Source of the DNA: Mycoplasmopsis verecunda
Lineage (GTDB): Bacteria; Bacillota_I; Bacilli_A; Mycoplasmatales; Metamycoplasmataceae
Length of the DNA stretch: 64,000 nucleotides
Direction of reading: 5' to 3'
Assembly: GCF_033546915.1 (NCBI RefSeq)
Contig: NZ_CP137850.1
Span: 868,001-932,000, forward strand
Within the stretch, counting starts at the first letter, position 1. Each line of letters begins with the position of its first letter. Positions 21,816-36,373 of the stretch are shown piece after piece. Under the pieces are notes generated by a model. That model saw only the letters and a program-made list of their open reading frames with translations, had not been told where the DNA came from and did not search any database. Position numbers and translations under genes: made by a program.

Positions 21816-22058
21816 TTAAAATAATATGTAATTTTCAAGTATTCTTGGCTCATTTTTAGCTTTATCATCTCATTTATATTCTGCTTCTTTTGTTTTATAT
21901 TGTCCAGATGATGACCTAAATGATTTATATAAACTAACAAATTGTGATATTAATCCAATTACACCAGTTACAGCAGTTATTGCTCCCATTATACCGAAAC
22001 CAGGAGTTACATCGCTAAGATCACTAGTTTTAATTTTTTGCAACTCGTTTAATGTCAT
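21816..22058 (-). CDS. Small hydrophobic peptide, function unknown
   Basis: An 80-residue product with three zones. The polar N-terminus is MTLNELQKIKTSDLSDVTPG. A glycine-containing hydrophobic helix follows (FGIMGAITAVTGVIGLISQF, residues about 21-40). A basic/acidic tail rich in Lys, Ser and Glu comes last (SFRSSSGQYKTKEAEYK). AGGAGGTAA precedes the ATG at 22058, an unusually strong ribosome binding site. The form recalls class II bacteriocin precursors or holin-like/phasin-like peptides, but no processing or immunity gene is next to it. It is not a shadow: it has its own ribosome binding site and lies in an otherwise empty space. Confidence 0.65.
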
Positions 22059-22103
22059 ATTTACCTCCTTTCGTTTTATAAATAATTTTTTAAACTAAAA
22101 GCA

Positions 22104-22131
22104 CAAAAAAAGAACAGCATAACTACTGTTC
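22104..22131 (-). terminator. Rho-independent terminator of yitT-like gene
   Basis: The stem GAACAG/CTGTTC (22112-22131) is followed on the minus strand by seven Ts. It overlaps the end of the gene at 22123. Confidence 0.85.
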
Positions 22132-23577
22132 CACAAATTTTGTATTAAATGATCCAATAACACCTCCAACAGAAACTGCTGAAATTCAAATTTTTGGATC
22201 AACTAATTTTAAGTCACTTATTATGTTTTTAGTTTCCAATAATAAAGCAACTGTTTCAATTTTATATTGATATTTTCCTGTATATCCTGATTTAAATCTA
22301 ACAAGTCTATAACTGTGTCAGTAATTAATAAGCTTAAAGTAAGCAATTACTTTTTCAGGTTCTGAAGAAATAATTGTTAATTTAACTTTCTTATATTTAG
22401 GATATAAGATATTAACTACAACATTAGTCACAATTAAATATGCAAATGTTGATAATTCTCTCATACCAAATATTTCTCCATTTATATTAGGTCTAACAAA
22501 GCCATAGATTACTAAGTACACACAGGCTGTTATTAAAGCAACCATAGATAATATTCCGCCAACACTTTTCTTATATTTCGTTGAAAAGAAATAAGCTATA
22601 ATATCTGTTCCCCCTGTTGAACCACCAGCTTTTCAAGATAAGGCTATTCCCATTCCTATAAAAGCAGCTCCTATACTTCCGTATAAAAGAATAGGTCATG
22701 TTTGCCCTTCAGCATATCACACAAGCTGACTTAATTGTTCTAAAGTTCAATTATTTAAATCTTGTGGAGAAATTATATTTGACAATAATGGATTATCATT
22801 AGCTACTTTTAATAATTCTGTTAATGTTCCTTTTTCTAAGTAATTAACAGCTTGAATTAAAGGTAATGTTTTTCATCCAGTACCAGGTTGATATTCAGGA
22901 CTTATTTTAAATTGAGAAGTTTCAATTGCTTTTAAATCTACCATTTCGCTTGGATTATATATAAGTGTAAAATCATCATAATCATTATGTAAAAAACTTA
23001 TTTTGTCAAAGAATCACACATGAACTGCATGTTCAACAAAAATGAAGTTGGTAATTTGTAAAAAGAACATAAATACAAGTGTATATATTAGAAATGAACG
23101 TTTGACTTTCTTTCAAAATATAATAAATAAGGGCACATTGCAAGCAAAATAAATTAAAGCAAAATATTGTCTCATGACTGGGAATAAATATTGCAAAATA
23201 GTTGGTATCCCTGTTATTCCTGATGGAATAGTATCAGACTTAGCTAAGAAAATGTGAATTCCAAAGTTAAATACTAAAGCGCCACAAAATAGGAGCAAAA
23301 CTCTAAATCAATATCTTAAAATAAATTCTTTAAAAGTTAATCTTTTTTGTTTTTGTTTATTATTTAAAAGATATTGTCCCATTTTGTATTTTAAATACTC
23401 TTCTTCTGAAATAATTTTCTCGGTATCTAAAATAGCTGGAGCAGATTGTGAAATTAAATAATTATCAACTGGCTTCTTTTTTAGAATTTCAGTTCACATT
23501 TTTTTCTTAATTTTATCATTAGAAGTTGGTAATTTAAACTTCGATTTTCCTTCACTTGTATTATGCTGTTTTTTCAT
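22123..23577 (-). CDS. YitT family (DUF161/DUF2179) membrane protein
   Basis: A 484-residue membrane protein. A cytosolic basic N-terminus of about 90 residues (Lys/Gln-rich) precedes the first helices (VLLLFCGALVFNFGIHIFLA). The loop SDTIPSGITGIPTI carries the YitT-type glycine motif and is repeated as SWKAGGSTGGTDIIAYFF in the second half. The C-terminal cytosolic DUF2179-like domain (VKLTIISSEPEKVIAYF to IWISAVSVGGVIGSF) fits the family. An insert of about 120 residues between the two repeats makes it longer than Bacillus YitT (about 280). Substrate unknown. IS30 copy B lies about 50 bp upstream of the start codon and may have displaced its promoter. Confidence 0.85.
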
Positions 23578-23606
23578 TGCTTAATTTTATTATATTTTAA
23601 AAAAAA

Positions 23607-23627
23607 TCATAGTTTTTATAACTATGA
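23607..23627. repeat. 21-bp target-site duplication, left copy (perfect hairpin)
   Basis: TCATAGTT-TTTAT-AACTATGA is repeated exactly at 24919-24939. The unit is a perfect 8-bp stem with a 5-nt loop, originally the lspA terminator. Confidence 0.92.
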
Positions 23628-24918
23628 GCTGAATTGCAATCTGCAGTGTAACACTTTTATTAAAGTATAATAAAAGTGGAGTACTGTTTTTTTGTGCTCC
23701 ACTGAAAACCCTCGGGAAGGATTTCGAATAAATTATACAAGAATCACATTCAAATTACGAGTTCAAATCGAACTATTATTAAGTCAAAATTTCTCAGTTA
23801 TAGAGATATCTAAAATTCTTAAAATTAATAAAAGTTCATTGTATAGAGAAATTACAAATAACTCTGATTTTTGGGGATATAATGCATTTTCAGCTCAAAA
23901 TAAATCAGATATTAGAAATGAATGAAAAAATCATTTTAAGCTATTAAATCAAATCAATCAATATCAGGAATTCTCAAGTATTTTTGTTTCTAAATACGAT
24001 AAGAAAACTTTTGGTGTCAAGCCAACATATACATTTGTGAAAATGAATTATGACATCAAAATTCCATCATTGAGAACTGTATTTAATTGAATAAATTCTA
24101 ATCAATGAGTTATTAAGAAAAAAGAAAGATTAAGAATGTATTATAAACCAGGTGGCAAAAAATTAAAAACTGTTGTTGATACACTAGTTGGTGCTAGATG
24201 AGTAAGACCGTTTTGATTCCAGACCAGCAGAATTAATCAAAGAAATACATTTGGACATTGAGAAGTAGATTTAATAGTTGGTAAATCTGGTGCTGATAAT
24301 TATCACTTATTAATATTTCAAGAGAGATTAACAAGATATGGAATAATAACAAAATTCCAAGGTAAAAATCCATGAAAAATAGCAGAAGCTTTATGAAACT
24401 TGATAAAGAAATATCAATTAAATGTTAAAAGTGTAACAGCTGATAATGGATTTGAATTTAGAACTCTTTTTTATCTTGCATATAGACTTAAAATTTATGT
24501 CTACAAAGCTAATCCTTATGCTTCATTTCAAAAAGGAAGTATAGAAAACTTTAATGGTATTGTTAGAAGATTTTATAAGAAAGGTAAAAATTTTAATTTA
24601 GTATCTGACGATGAAATTAAAGAAACTCAAGACAAAATTAATTCTATGCCAAGAGAAATATTTGATTGAATGAGCGCAGATGAATTATTCTATAATTGAA
24701 ATTATTATAAAGAACAATGAACACCAATACCAGGTGATGAAAAATTCTTCATAAAAACTAAAAGACAACGTGAATCAAATTACAAGAAAAACAAGTTCTT
24801 TAAGAACAAGAAATATTAGAGTGTCTCGGTTATTTAAACCGAGTTTTTATATAAAAAACCTAGAGATTATTTTAATCCCTAGGAATTCTTTATGTTGCAA
24901 TGGAGATTGCATTTCAGT
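23628..24918 (+). mobile_element. IS30-family insertion sequence, copy B
   Basis: A 1291-bp element with the same ends as copy A, flanked by a duplicated 21-bp perfect hairpin. Inside the left end, AGTGGAG...CTCCACT surrounds the start region of the transposase and could block translation from read-through RNA. After the gene there is a clean terminator, CTCGGTTATTTAAACCGAG plus Ts (24826-24850). In copy A the matching arm is mutated. Confidence 0.92.
23692..24819 (+). CDS. IS30-family transposase, copy B
   Basis: A 375-residue DDE transposase reading without a stop when UGA is Trp. It has the N-terminal HTH, NTFGHWEVDLIVG (Asp), SVTADNGFEF (Asp), and YANPYASF-like context leading to KGSIENFNGIVRRF (Glu). 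Near 24215 an extra T followed by a lost G changes five residues to FQTSR where copy A has SRPAE. IS30 proteins usually have RPxE there, so this copy carries a compensated double indel just before the catalytic core. The likely start is the TTG at 23692. It may be active, but I would not assume so. Confidence 0.8.
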
Positions 24919-24939
24919 TCATAGTTTTTATAACTATGA
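24919..24939. repeat. 21-bp target-site duplication, right copy
   Basis: This exact repeat of 23607-23627 contains the lspA stop codon (24934-24936). The lspA coding sequence is therefore intact despite the insertion. Confidence 0.92.
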
Positions 24940-25611
24940 TTCAATGTCTTGTTTATTATTTTTTCTTTCTTTATTTCAGTCAATAATTGTTGTTGTAAGT
25001 ACTGTAATCACAATAGCTATAACACTAAAAATTACAGAAACATCAGCAAAATTCATTGTTCCTCTATCATATCAAGGGAAATAGAATCAATCTTTAACAT
25101 ATCCGCTAAAAGCAATTCTGTCAGTTGCATTACCCAAATCCCCAGCTAATAATATTCCGTAAAATACAGCATATCAATAAATATATTTTGATGGATAAAG
25201 TGGAACTAATAAAATTCCAATTGCAATTATAAAACTTAAAACTTGTATAAAGACAATATTATTAGTTGACATAAAAGTTACCCCTTTATGTCATATACTT
25301 CTAATACCAATTATTCCATATTTTAATCATTCATTAGATGAAGGGTATATTTTTTCAGGGTCAATCCCTGTATGATTACCTATATATCAAGTACTGTTGC
25401 CAGCTGCTTCCATTGCATTTACATCTACATGGTAAAAAAGTAATGTTTTAGTTACTTGATCAATTGTATAAATAATTGTAAATGCTATCAGCATAATAAT
25501 ATAAGCTGCTAAAATTCGTTTTCATTTTGTTTTGAAATAAATTTTGTAATTATTTCAATTATTAACTGATTGACTTTTATATCTTTCTCAACTTGTTTGT
25601 GCTTTGTTCAT
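24934..25611 (-). CDS. lspA: Signal peptidase II (prolipoprotein peptidase)
   Basis: A membrane aspartyl peptidase that cleaves lipoprotein signal peptides, essential for the lipoprotein-rich mycoplasma surface. It is 225 residues. An extended basic N-terminus precedes the first helix (ILAAYIIMLIAFTIIYTIDQ). The catalytic Asp motifs are GILLAGDLGNATDRI and GTMNFADVSVIFSVI. The start at 25611 leaves a 4-nt gap to the ileS stop, so it is in the ileS operon. Its former terminator is now split from its T-run by IS30 copy B. Confidence 0.93.
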
Positions 25612-25615
25612 ATTA

Positions 25616-28276
25616 TTATTCCATTTTAGAAATTATACTAAAACATAAAGGACATAAATCACCTTGCATCACGTTTTCTTCGAAGTGATTTCAACATCTA
25701 TTACATTTAACAGATTTAAATTTTTCAACTTTTATTTCATCACCTTGGACAATGTTACCTACCATTAATAATGTTTTTAAATCAAGGCAGTTAATGAAAT
25801 CACTTTGTTTAGGTAAAATTAATTGAACTTCATTAGAACGTTTAATAATGCCGTTTTTGGTTGCTTCATCAATTAAAACATTAACTTTATCTCTTAAATC
25901 AAAGAACTCTTTGAATTGTTCTAATACAGCTTGTGAGTATGTATCATTCTTGTTGTACGATTCAAACATTATTGAATCATACTTATTAATTTTATTAAAG
26001 TGTGAATATGCTTCTTCAATTGTTGTAGGTAAAATCGGAGCTAAAGCAAGTAATAAGAAATCTAAGATTTCATATAAGTTAGCTAGAACCATTAATCTTT
26101 CTGCATCATTTCTTTCTCTAATGTATAAGATATCTTTTGTTACAGAAAGGTAAAAAGAGGAAAGTTCAACTAAATAGTTGTTAATTAATTTGATTACATT
26201 GATAAATTTATATTCATCATAAGCTTTAAATACTTCTGATTTAATGTAATTTAATTGTTCTTTAATAAATAAGTGAATACCCGTTCTTGTAGTGTTAGCA
26301 TCATAATTATATTGATCTAAATTACCTAAAATAAATTTAATGGTATTTCTTATCTTACGATAAATTTCGGTATTTTGATCTAATATTTCGTTTGAAATAG
26401 AAACATCATTAGTATATTCACTATTAGCTACTCAAAGACGAAGAATATCTGCACCACGTTTAGTTATAACATCAATTGGAGCAATTACATTTCCTTTTGA
26501 TTTTGACATTTTTTCGCCTTTTCCATCAAGAGCAAAACCATGTGAAATTAAGTTTTTGTAAGGAGAAATGCCTTTATAAGCTACTGAAGTAATAATAGAA
26601 GAATTAAATCATCCTCTATATTGGTCAATACCTTCTAAATATAAGTCATATGGTGATTGAACATTACCATCAATATCAACAGCTATTGATGAAACTCCCG
26701 AGTCAAATCAAACATCCATAATATCCATTTCTCTAGTAAAGTTTTTATTTTGATATTTAGGTAATAATAATTGTTCTGTATCTCATTCTCATCAAATATC
26801 GCTGCCATGTTGTCTTACTAAATTAATTATGTGATCAAATTGTTCTTGATCTATAATAGCTTCTCCATCTTGATCATAGAAAATTATTAAAGGTAATCCT
26901 CAAGTTCTTTGACGCGAAATAGTTCAATCATGTCTATTTTCAATCATTTGGAAAAGACGGTTTTTAGCTCATTCTGGGTATGTATTAACAGCAGAATCTA
27001 TTTGATCTAAAATTTGTTGTCTGATTTTATCAATAGAAACAAATCATTGAGGTGTACCACGAAAAATAATTGGTTGATGCGTTCTTCAGTCATGTGGATA
27101 TGAGTGTTTAACTCATTGGAAATGTACTACATCATCTCCTAAAAAGATTGATATATCTTTATTAGCATCCATATAGAATTTACCATCAAATTGAGTGTTT
27201 GTATTTTCGATGTAACCTTTATCAGAAATATGCATTATTTTTTCTAAATTATTCTTTTGTCCAATTAAGAAGTCATCTTCACCAAACATTGGAGCAATAT
27301 GTACTATTCCTGTTCCGGATTCATTTGTAACGTGGTGTCCAATTACAGCTGGTGCTAATTGATGTAATATCGGTGTATAGTAGAAAATTTCTTTACCATT
27401 AATTTCACTACCTTTAAATGTTGAAATTACTTCAGATTCTCAATTTAATTTAGCTATGAAATCATTATATAAATCGCTAGCCATTATGTATCTAGTTCCA
27501 TCATGATTAAATACAAGATATTCAATATCATTACCTAAGGCAACTGCAGCATTAGCTATTAATGTTCAAGGGGTAGTTGTTCACACTAAGAAACAATCAC
27601 CAGGTTGAATTAAATCATAATTTGATTTTTCAACATGCATTTTAACATAAATTGAAGGACTTTTTACATCTTGATATTCAACTTCAGCTTCAGCTAAAGC
27701 ACTTTGAGATGAAGGTGATCAGTAGATTGGTTTTAAACCTTTATATACTAAACCATCTAACATCATTTTAGCAAATACTTCTAATTGTTTAGCTTCATAT
27801 TCTGGAGCTAGTGTTATATATATTTTTTCAAAATCAGCAAAGATTTGTAATTGCATAAATTGTGATTTTTGACGTTCTACTTGGCTTAATGCATAGGTGT
27901 GAGCTTTTTTACGTAATGTAACTGGATCTAAATCTTCTTTCGAAACATTCATTTCTTGCAACATTTTATGTTCAATTGGCAGGCCGTGTGTATCTCATCC
28001 TGGTACATATGGTGAATAAAATCCACTTAAAGTTTTATATCTAACGATGAAATCTTTTAAAATCTTATTCATTGCATGGCCAACATGTATATCTCCATTT
28101 GCATATGGTGGACCATCATGTAAGATAAATTTAGGATCATTTTTATGTAGTTCTAAAACTCTTTTATACACTTGATTTTTTAATAAATTTTCTCTATATA
28201 TAGGTTCTTTAGATGTTAAATTAGCTCTCATTTCAAAAGATGTATTAGGCATATTTAATGTTTTTTTATAATCCAT
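25616..28276 (-). CDS. ileS: Isoleucyl-tRNA synthetase
   Basis: This enzyme charges tRNA-Ile with isoleucine in the cytosol. It is 886 residues, class I. The HIGH motif appears as [10 protein letters not shown] (about residue 62), the editing domain has WTTTPWTLIANAA, and the KMSKS loop is [11 protein letters not shown]. The C-terminal zinc finger is complete, with CNRCW and CPLC. It is continuous only with UGA as Trp. ileS precedes lspA, an arrangement also seen in other bacteria. AGGAAAT lies before the ATG at 28276. No T-box is visible in the short 5' gap, which is occupied by the terminator of the tRNA cluster. Confidence 0.98.
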
Positions 28277-28312
28277 AATTTCCTTTCAGAATCTTTAAAT
28301 TTTATCTAAAAT

Positions 28313-28365
28313 AAAATTCCTCTATTTTATTAACACATTTTTGCTAACAAAATAGAGGAATTTTT
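28313..28365 (-). terminator. Terminator after the rRNA-tRNA cluster
   Basis: A long stem (AAATTCCTCTATTTT with AAAATAGAGGAATTT) has an A/T-rich loop. It lies between tRNA-Phe and ileS. Confidence 0.75.
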
Positions 28366-28368
28366 CTG

Positions 28369-28444
28369 TGGTGGCCTCGGCAGGAATCGAACCAGCGACA
28401 CACAGAGCTTCAATCTGTTGCTCTACCTACTGAGCTACAAGGCC
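28369..28444 (-). tRNA. tRNA-Phe (GAA)
   Basis: Acceptor GGCCTTG/CGAGGCC, TTCGATT T-loop, anticodon loop TTGAAGC, CCA encoded. Last tRNA in the cluster. Confidence 0.95.
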
Positions 28445-28445
28445 A

Positions 28446-28522
28446 TGGCGGTCCAGACGGGAATTGAACCCGCGATCTCCTCCGTGACAGGGAGGCGTAT
28501 TAAACCACTTTACCACTGGACC
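28446..28522 (-). tRNA. tRNA-Asp (GTC)
   Basis: Acceptor GGTCCAG/CTGGACC, anticodon loop CTGTCAC between CCTCC and GGAGG, T-loop TTCAATT, CCA encoded. Confidence 0.95.
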
Positions 28523-28524
28523 AT

Positions 28525-28599
<75 letters not shown>

Positions 28600-28621
28600 A
28601 TGAATATTATACCATTAAATA

Positions 28622-28714
28622 TGGCGGGTGATGAGGGATTCGAACCCCCGTGGGCCGTGAAGCCCCTGCTAGTTTTCAAGACTAGTCCCTTCAGCCAGAC
28701 TTGGGTAATCACCC
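28622..28714 (-). tRNA. tRNA-Ser (TGA)
   Basis: Class II tRNA with a long variable arm. Anticodon loop CTTGAAA between ACTAG/T and CTAG, acceptor GGGTGAT/ATCACCC, CCA encoded. Confidence 0.94.
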
Positions 28715-28715
28715 A

Positions 28716-28791
28716 TGGTGGACCCAACAGGACTCGAACCTGTAACCGACCGGTTATGAGCCGGTTGCTCTAACCATTGAGCTATAGGTCC
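28716..28791 (-). tRNA. tRNA-Ile (CAT, lysidine-modified type)
   Basis: The anticodon is CAT, but the body (GGACCTATAGCTCA..., acceptor GGACC/GGTCC) matches bacterial minor tRNA-Ile2, whose C34 is converted to lysidine, rather than tRNA-Met. The position between Met and Ser is as in Bacillus-type clusters. Confidence 0.85.
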
Positions 28792-28820
28792 GGATGTTGT
28801 AAATATTTAACAGTATAAAA

Positions 28821-28897
28821 TGGTAGCACCGATGAGATTCGAACTCATGACCTTCCGGGTATGAACCGGATGCTCTAACCAACTGAGCTACAGTGCC
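28821..28897 (-). tRNA. Elongator tRNA-Met (CAT)
   Basis: Acceptor GGCACTG/CGGTGCT, anticodon loop TTCATAC with stem TCCGG/CCGGA, T-loop TTCGAAT, CCA encoded. Confidence 0.88.
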
Positions 28898-28902
28898 ATA
28901 AA

Positions 28903-28979
28903 TGGTGGAGAGTATGGGATTCGAACCCACCACCTCCTGCGTGCAAGGCAGGCGCTCTAGCCAAATGAGCTAACCCCCC
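28903..28979 (-). tRNA. tRNA-Ala (TGC)
   Basis: Anticodon loop CTTGCAC between CCTGC and GCAGG. Acceptor GGGGGGT/ACTCTCC contains one G:T pair. CCA encoded. Confidence 0.94.
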
Positions 28980-28984
28980 ATAAA

Positions 28985-29061
28985 TGGTGAAGAAGACAGG
29001 ATTTGAACCTGCGACCACTACAGCCCAAATGTAGTGCTCTACCAAACTGAGCTACTTCTCC
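28985..29061 (-). tRNA. tRNA-Pro (TGG)
   Basis: Anticodon loop TTTGGGC between CTACA and TGTAG, acceptor GGAGAAG/CTTCTTC, CCA encoded. First tRNA after the 23S gene. Confidence 0.94.
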
Positions 29062-29112
29062 AAGAACTGCAAAAATATTATACTATATCTTTTATATTTT
29101 CAAAATTTTTTA

Positions 29113-29140
29113 TGTTCTTTGAAAACTGAATAGTAATAGC
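29113..29140 (-). other. 3' arm of the pre-23S rRNA processing stem
   Basis: ATGTTCTTTGAAAACTGAAT with following AGTAA is the reverse complement of the segment ending near 32223 in the 16S-23S spacer. The two flanks of 23S pair into a long perfect stem, the usual RNase III substrate. Confidence 0.8.
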
Positions 29141-29179
29141 TATGTTAATAATTCATTAAAATGTCTGAATACATAACTT

Positions 29180-32066
<2,887 letters not shown>

Positions 32067-32321
32067 TAACAATATTTTCCTATTGTTGTTGATGTATTCA
32101 AAGACATTTTAACGAATTATTATTTCTAATAATTTCTCGGTATCACAAAACAAATTGACTAATTTATTTTTTGATGTCGTTGTTATATTAATATCTTTAC
32201 TATTCAGTTTTCAAAGAACATAAGAGAGAAAGTTCTCTCAAAACTAGATATATAATGACAGCTTATTATAATAAGGTAAATTGTAAATAAGTAACAAATA
32301 AATTGTTATTTTGTACTCCGT
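32067..32321 (-). other. 16S-23S internal transcribed spacer
   Basis: A 255-bp spacer without tRNA. It carries the 5' arm of the 23S processing stem (about 32200-32224) and the 3' arm of the 16S processing stem (CTGTCATTATATATCTAG on the minus strand, around 32243-32260). The latter pairs with the leader near 33846-33862. The TTCTTTGAAAACT motif is boxA-like. Confidence 0.8.
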
Positions 32322-33832
<1,511 letters not shown>

Positions 33833-33837
33833 TTGAC

Positions 33838-33937
33838 TGTCATGTACATTGTATATATCTAGTTTTCAAAGAACTTTACTAAAGCTTTTTAGCTGTTAGG
33901 TGTTATTATTATATAACAGAAATTTTAAACACAAAAT
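33838..33937 (-). promoter_or_regulatory. rRNA operon leader and promoter region
   Basis: A perfect minus-strand -10 box, TATAAT, lies at 33908-33913. The -35 region is weak (TTTTGT at 33931-33936). Downstream are a boxA-like TTCTTTGAAAACTAG and the 5' arm of the 16S processing stem. Confidence 0.6.
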
Positions 33938-33966
33938 AAAAAAATAGCATTTTTTGCTATTTTTTT
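33938..33966. terminator. Terminator of rpmB (T-rich on both strands)
   Basis: AAAATAGCA/TGCTATTTT with a T5 loop and flanking A- and T-runs. It lies between rpmB and the rRNA promoter. Confidence 0.85.
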
Positions 33967-33992
33967 ATTATCGTTCGAACGAATGAAATTTA

Positions 33993-34184
33993 TTATATCA
34001 TTCCTTTTGTTTTTAAAGTTTTTAGTGTCTTTGCACTTACTTTAAGTTTCATTTTTTGACCATCAATTGTCACTCTTACTGTTTGTAAGTTAGGATTAAA
34101 TTTTCTCTTTGTAGCATTTAAAGCATGAGAACGTTTGTTTCCTGATTGAGGCCCTTTACCTGTAAGAACATCTCTTCTTGACAT
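33993..34184 (-). CDS. rpmB: 50S ribosomal protein L28
   Basis: A 63-residue L28: [21 protein letters not shown] at the start, then [16 protein letters not shown]. It is a large-subunit protein near the E-site rim. AAAGGA stands before the ATG. It is a monocistronic unit upstream of the rRNA operon. Confidence 0.96.
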   Translation of the reverse strand: MSRRDVLTGKGPQSGNKRSHALNATKRKFNPNLQTVRVTIDGQKMKLKVSAKTLKTLKTKGMI

Positions 34185-34339
34185 AAATAATCCTTTCTTT
34201 TTTAAGTAGCTATTTAAAATCGATTATTTAGATTATTACTATTAATAATAATTTAAAGTGCATTTATTATAGCATAAAATTATTTTTTACTAAATTTTAA
34301 ATTTTTAGACATAGTTATGATTATTTCATTTAATGATGG

Positions 34340-36265
34340 TTATTGAATTAATTCCATGAAATCATCTTCAGATGAGAAATCGACATTATTATCAATTCAA
34401 TCTTTTCTAAATTCTGCATTTTCTCCCATTAATACACTAACTCTACGTTCTGCTAACGAAGCATCTTCAATAGTTGTTTGTATTAATGTTCTAGTTTTGG
34501 GATCCATTGTAGTTTCTCATAATTGGTCAGCATTCATTTCACCTAGACCTTTATATCTTTGTAATTCATATGGTTCTTTAGTTTCTTCAAGAATATCTTT
34601 TAATTGTTCTTCGTCTCAAGCATATGTAATTTTTTTAGAATTCTTACCACTAACCTTATATAAAGGTGGAAGAGCGATATAAACCATACCTTTTTCAATT
34701 AATTGTTTCATAAATCTATAAAAGAATGTTAATAGTAAAACTTGAATATGGGCTCCATCAGTATCAGCATCTGTCATTATGATTATTTTATTATATTGAG
34801 ACTTAGTAACATCAAAATCTTTACCAAAACCAGCTCCTATAGTATTAATAATTGTACTGATTTCAATGTTCTTTAATACTTCGCTGATTTTTTTCTTTTC
34901 AGAGTTAATAACTTTTCCTCTAAGTGGCAATATAGCTTGGAATTTTCTATCACGTCCGCTTTTAGCACTTCCTCCGGCAGAATCTCCTTCGACAAGAAAT
35001 AATTCTTTTTCACTTGCATCTTTTGATGTAGCAGGTGTTAATTTATCGCTTAATATGAGTTTTTCTGATGCTATTTTTTTAGATTTTCTACTTTCTTCAC
35101 GAAGTTTTCTTTCTTCTAGTCTTAAATCATATGCTTTCTTGACTTTGTCCAAAACATCTTTAGCTAATGATTTATTTTCGTTGATTCAGATTTCTAAATA
35201 TTTTGAAACAATTTCTTCAACAACATTTTTAGCTTCAGGAGTTCCTAATTTATCTTTTGTTTGACCAACAAATTCTAATAAGTTTTCTGGTATTTTTAAT
35301 GATAAGATACAAGAAAGTCCTTCACGAATATCATCTCCATCAAACAATTTACCATTTTTTACAATTCCTTCACGTAATGCAAATTCATTCATTGTTTTAG
35401 TAAAAGCTGATTTTAAACCAATTTCATGTGTTCCACCATCACGAGTTTTAACATTATTAACGAAACTTAATATTATTTCATTATAAGAATCTGTTCATTG
35501 GAAAGCAAAATCAACTTCAATTTCTTTTTTACTATCTTGAAATGAAACTGGCGGAGTAATGCTTATTTTAGAATCATTTATAAAGTTTAAAAATGATTCA
35601 AGCCCTTTTGAATATTCATAAACTTCTTTTTTATTATTCTTTTCATCAGTTAAGGTAATCTTTAAGTTTGAAATTAAAAACGAACTTTCTTTTAAACGTT
35701 CAGAAATTTTGTCAAAACTTAATTTAGCTCTCTTGAAAAATGCATAATCAGGTCAAAAGCGAATTGATGTTCAATTACTTTTACTTGTTCCGATTTCATG
35801 TGTATGTACTAAAATGGTATCTTGTTGGAATACTGTTTCATATATTTTTTTATCTCTCGAAACTGTTGCAATTAATTTTGTAGATAAAGCATTAACAACA
35901 GACGACCCAACCCCGTGTAATCCACCAGATGTTTTATAAGCTCCTGAATCAAACTTTCCACCAGCATGTAACTCAGTAAAAATTAATTCAACCGCTGTTC
36001 TGCTTTGTCCTTTCATTTTATCAACAGGAATTCCACGTCCGTTATCAATAACTTCAACTGAATCATCATCATGTAATATAACATCAATATTTGTTGCATA
36101 TCCTGCTAAAGCCTCATCAATTGCATTGTCAACAATTTCTCAAACAAGGTGATGTAAACCATGTACATCAGTTCCTCCGATGTACATCCCCGGTCTTTTT
36201 CTGACAGCTTCTAAACCTTTAAGCTGCTGTATACTACTTGCATTATATTCATTTGTTTTACTCAT
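34340..36265 (-). CDS. parE: DNA topoisomerase IV subunit B
   Basis: The ATPase subunit of the decatenating type II topoisomerase. It is 641 residues. The GHKL ATPase domain shows [29 protein letters not shown] and [14 protein letters not shown]. The Toprim domain has [19 protein letters not shown] and [13 protein letters not shown]. The C-terminus reads [21 protein letters not shown] and [16 protein letters not shown] and MNADQ are typical of ParE rather than GyrB, which is why I call parE. No parC is next to it. UGA is Trp at several points. The start at 36265 is the only Met before the conserved block. Confidence 0.9.
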
Positions 36266-36328
36266 AAAATTAATTATAAACAGTTTATTTATGAAAATAA
36301 ATAAAATGGTTAGATTTCTAAATAAAAA

Positions 36329-36349
36329 AGTTAGTGACTAGCACTAACT
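36329..36349 (-). terminator. Terminator of the str operon
   Basis: A perfect 8-bp stem, AGTTAGTG/CACTAACT, with a 5-nt loop is followed on the minus strand by six Ts. Confidence 0.88.
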
Positions 36350-36373
36350 AATTATTATTGAAAAGAATGAATA

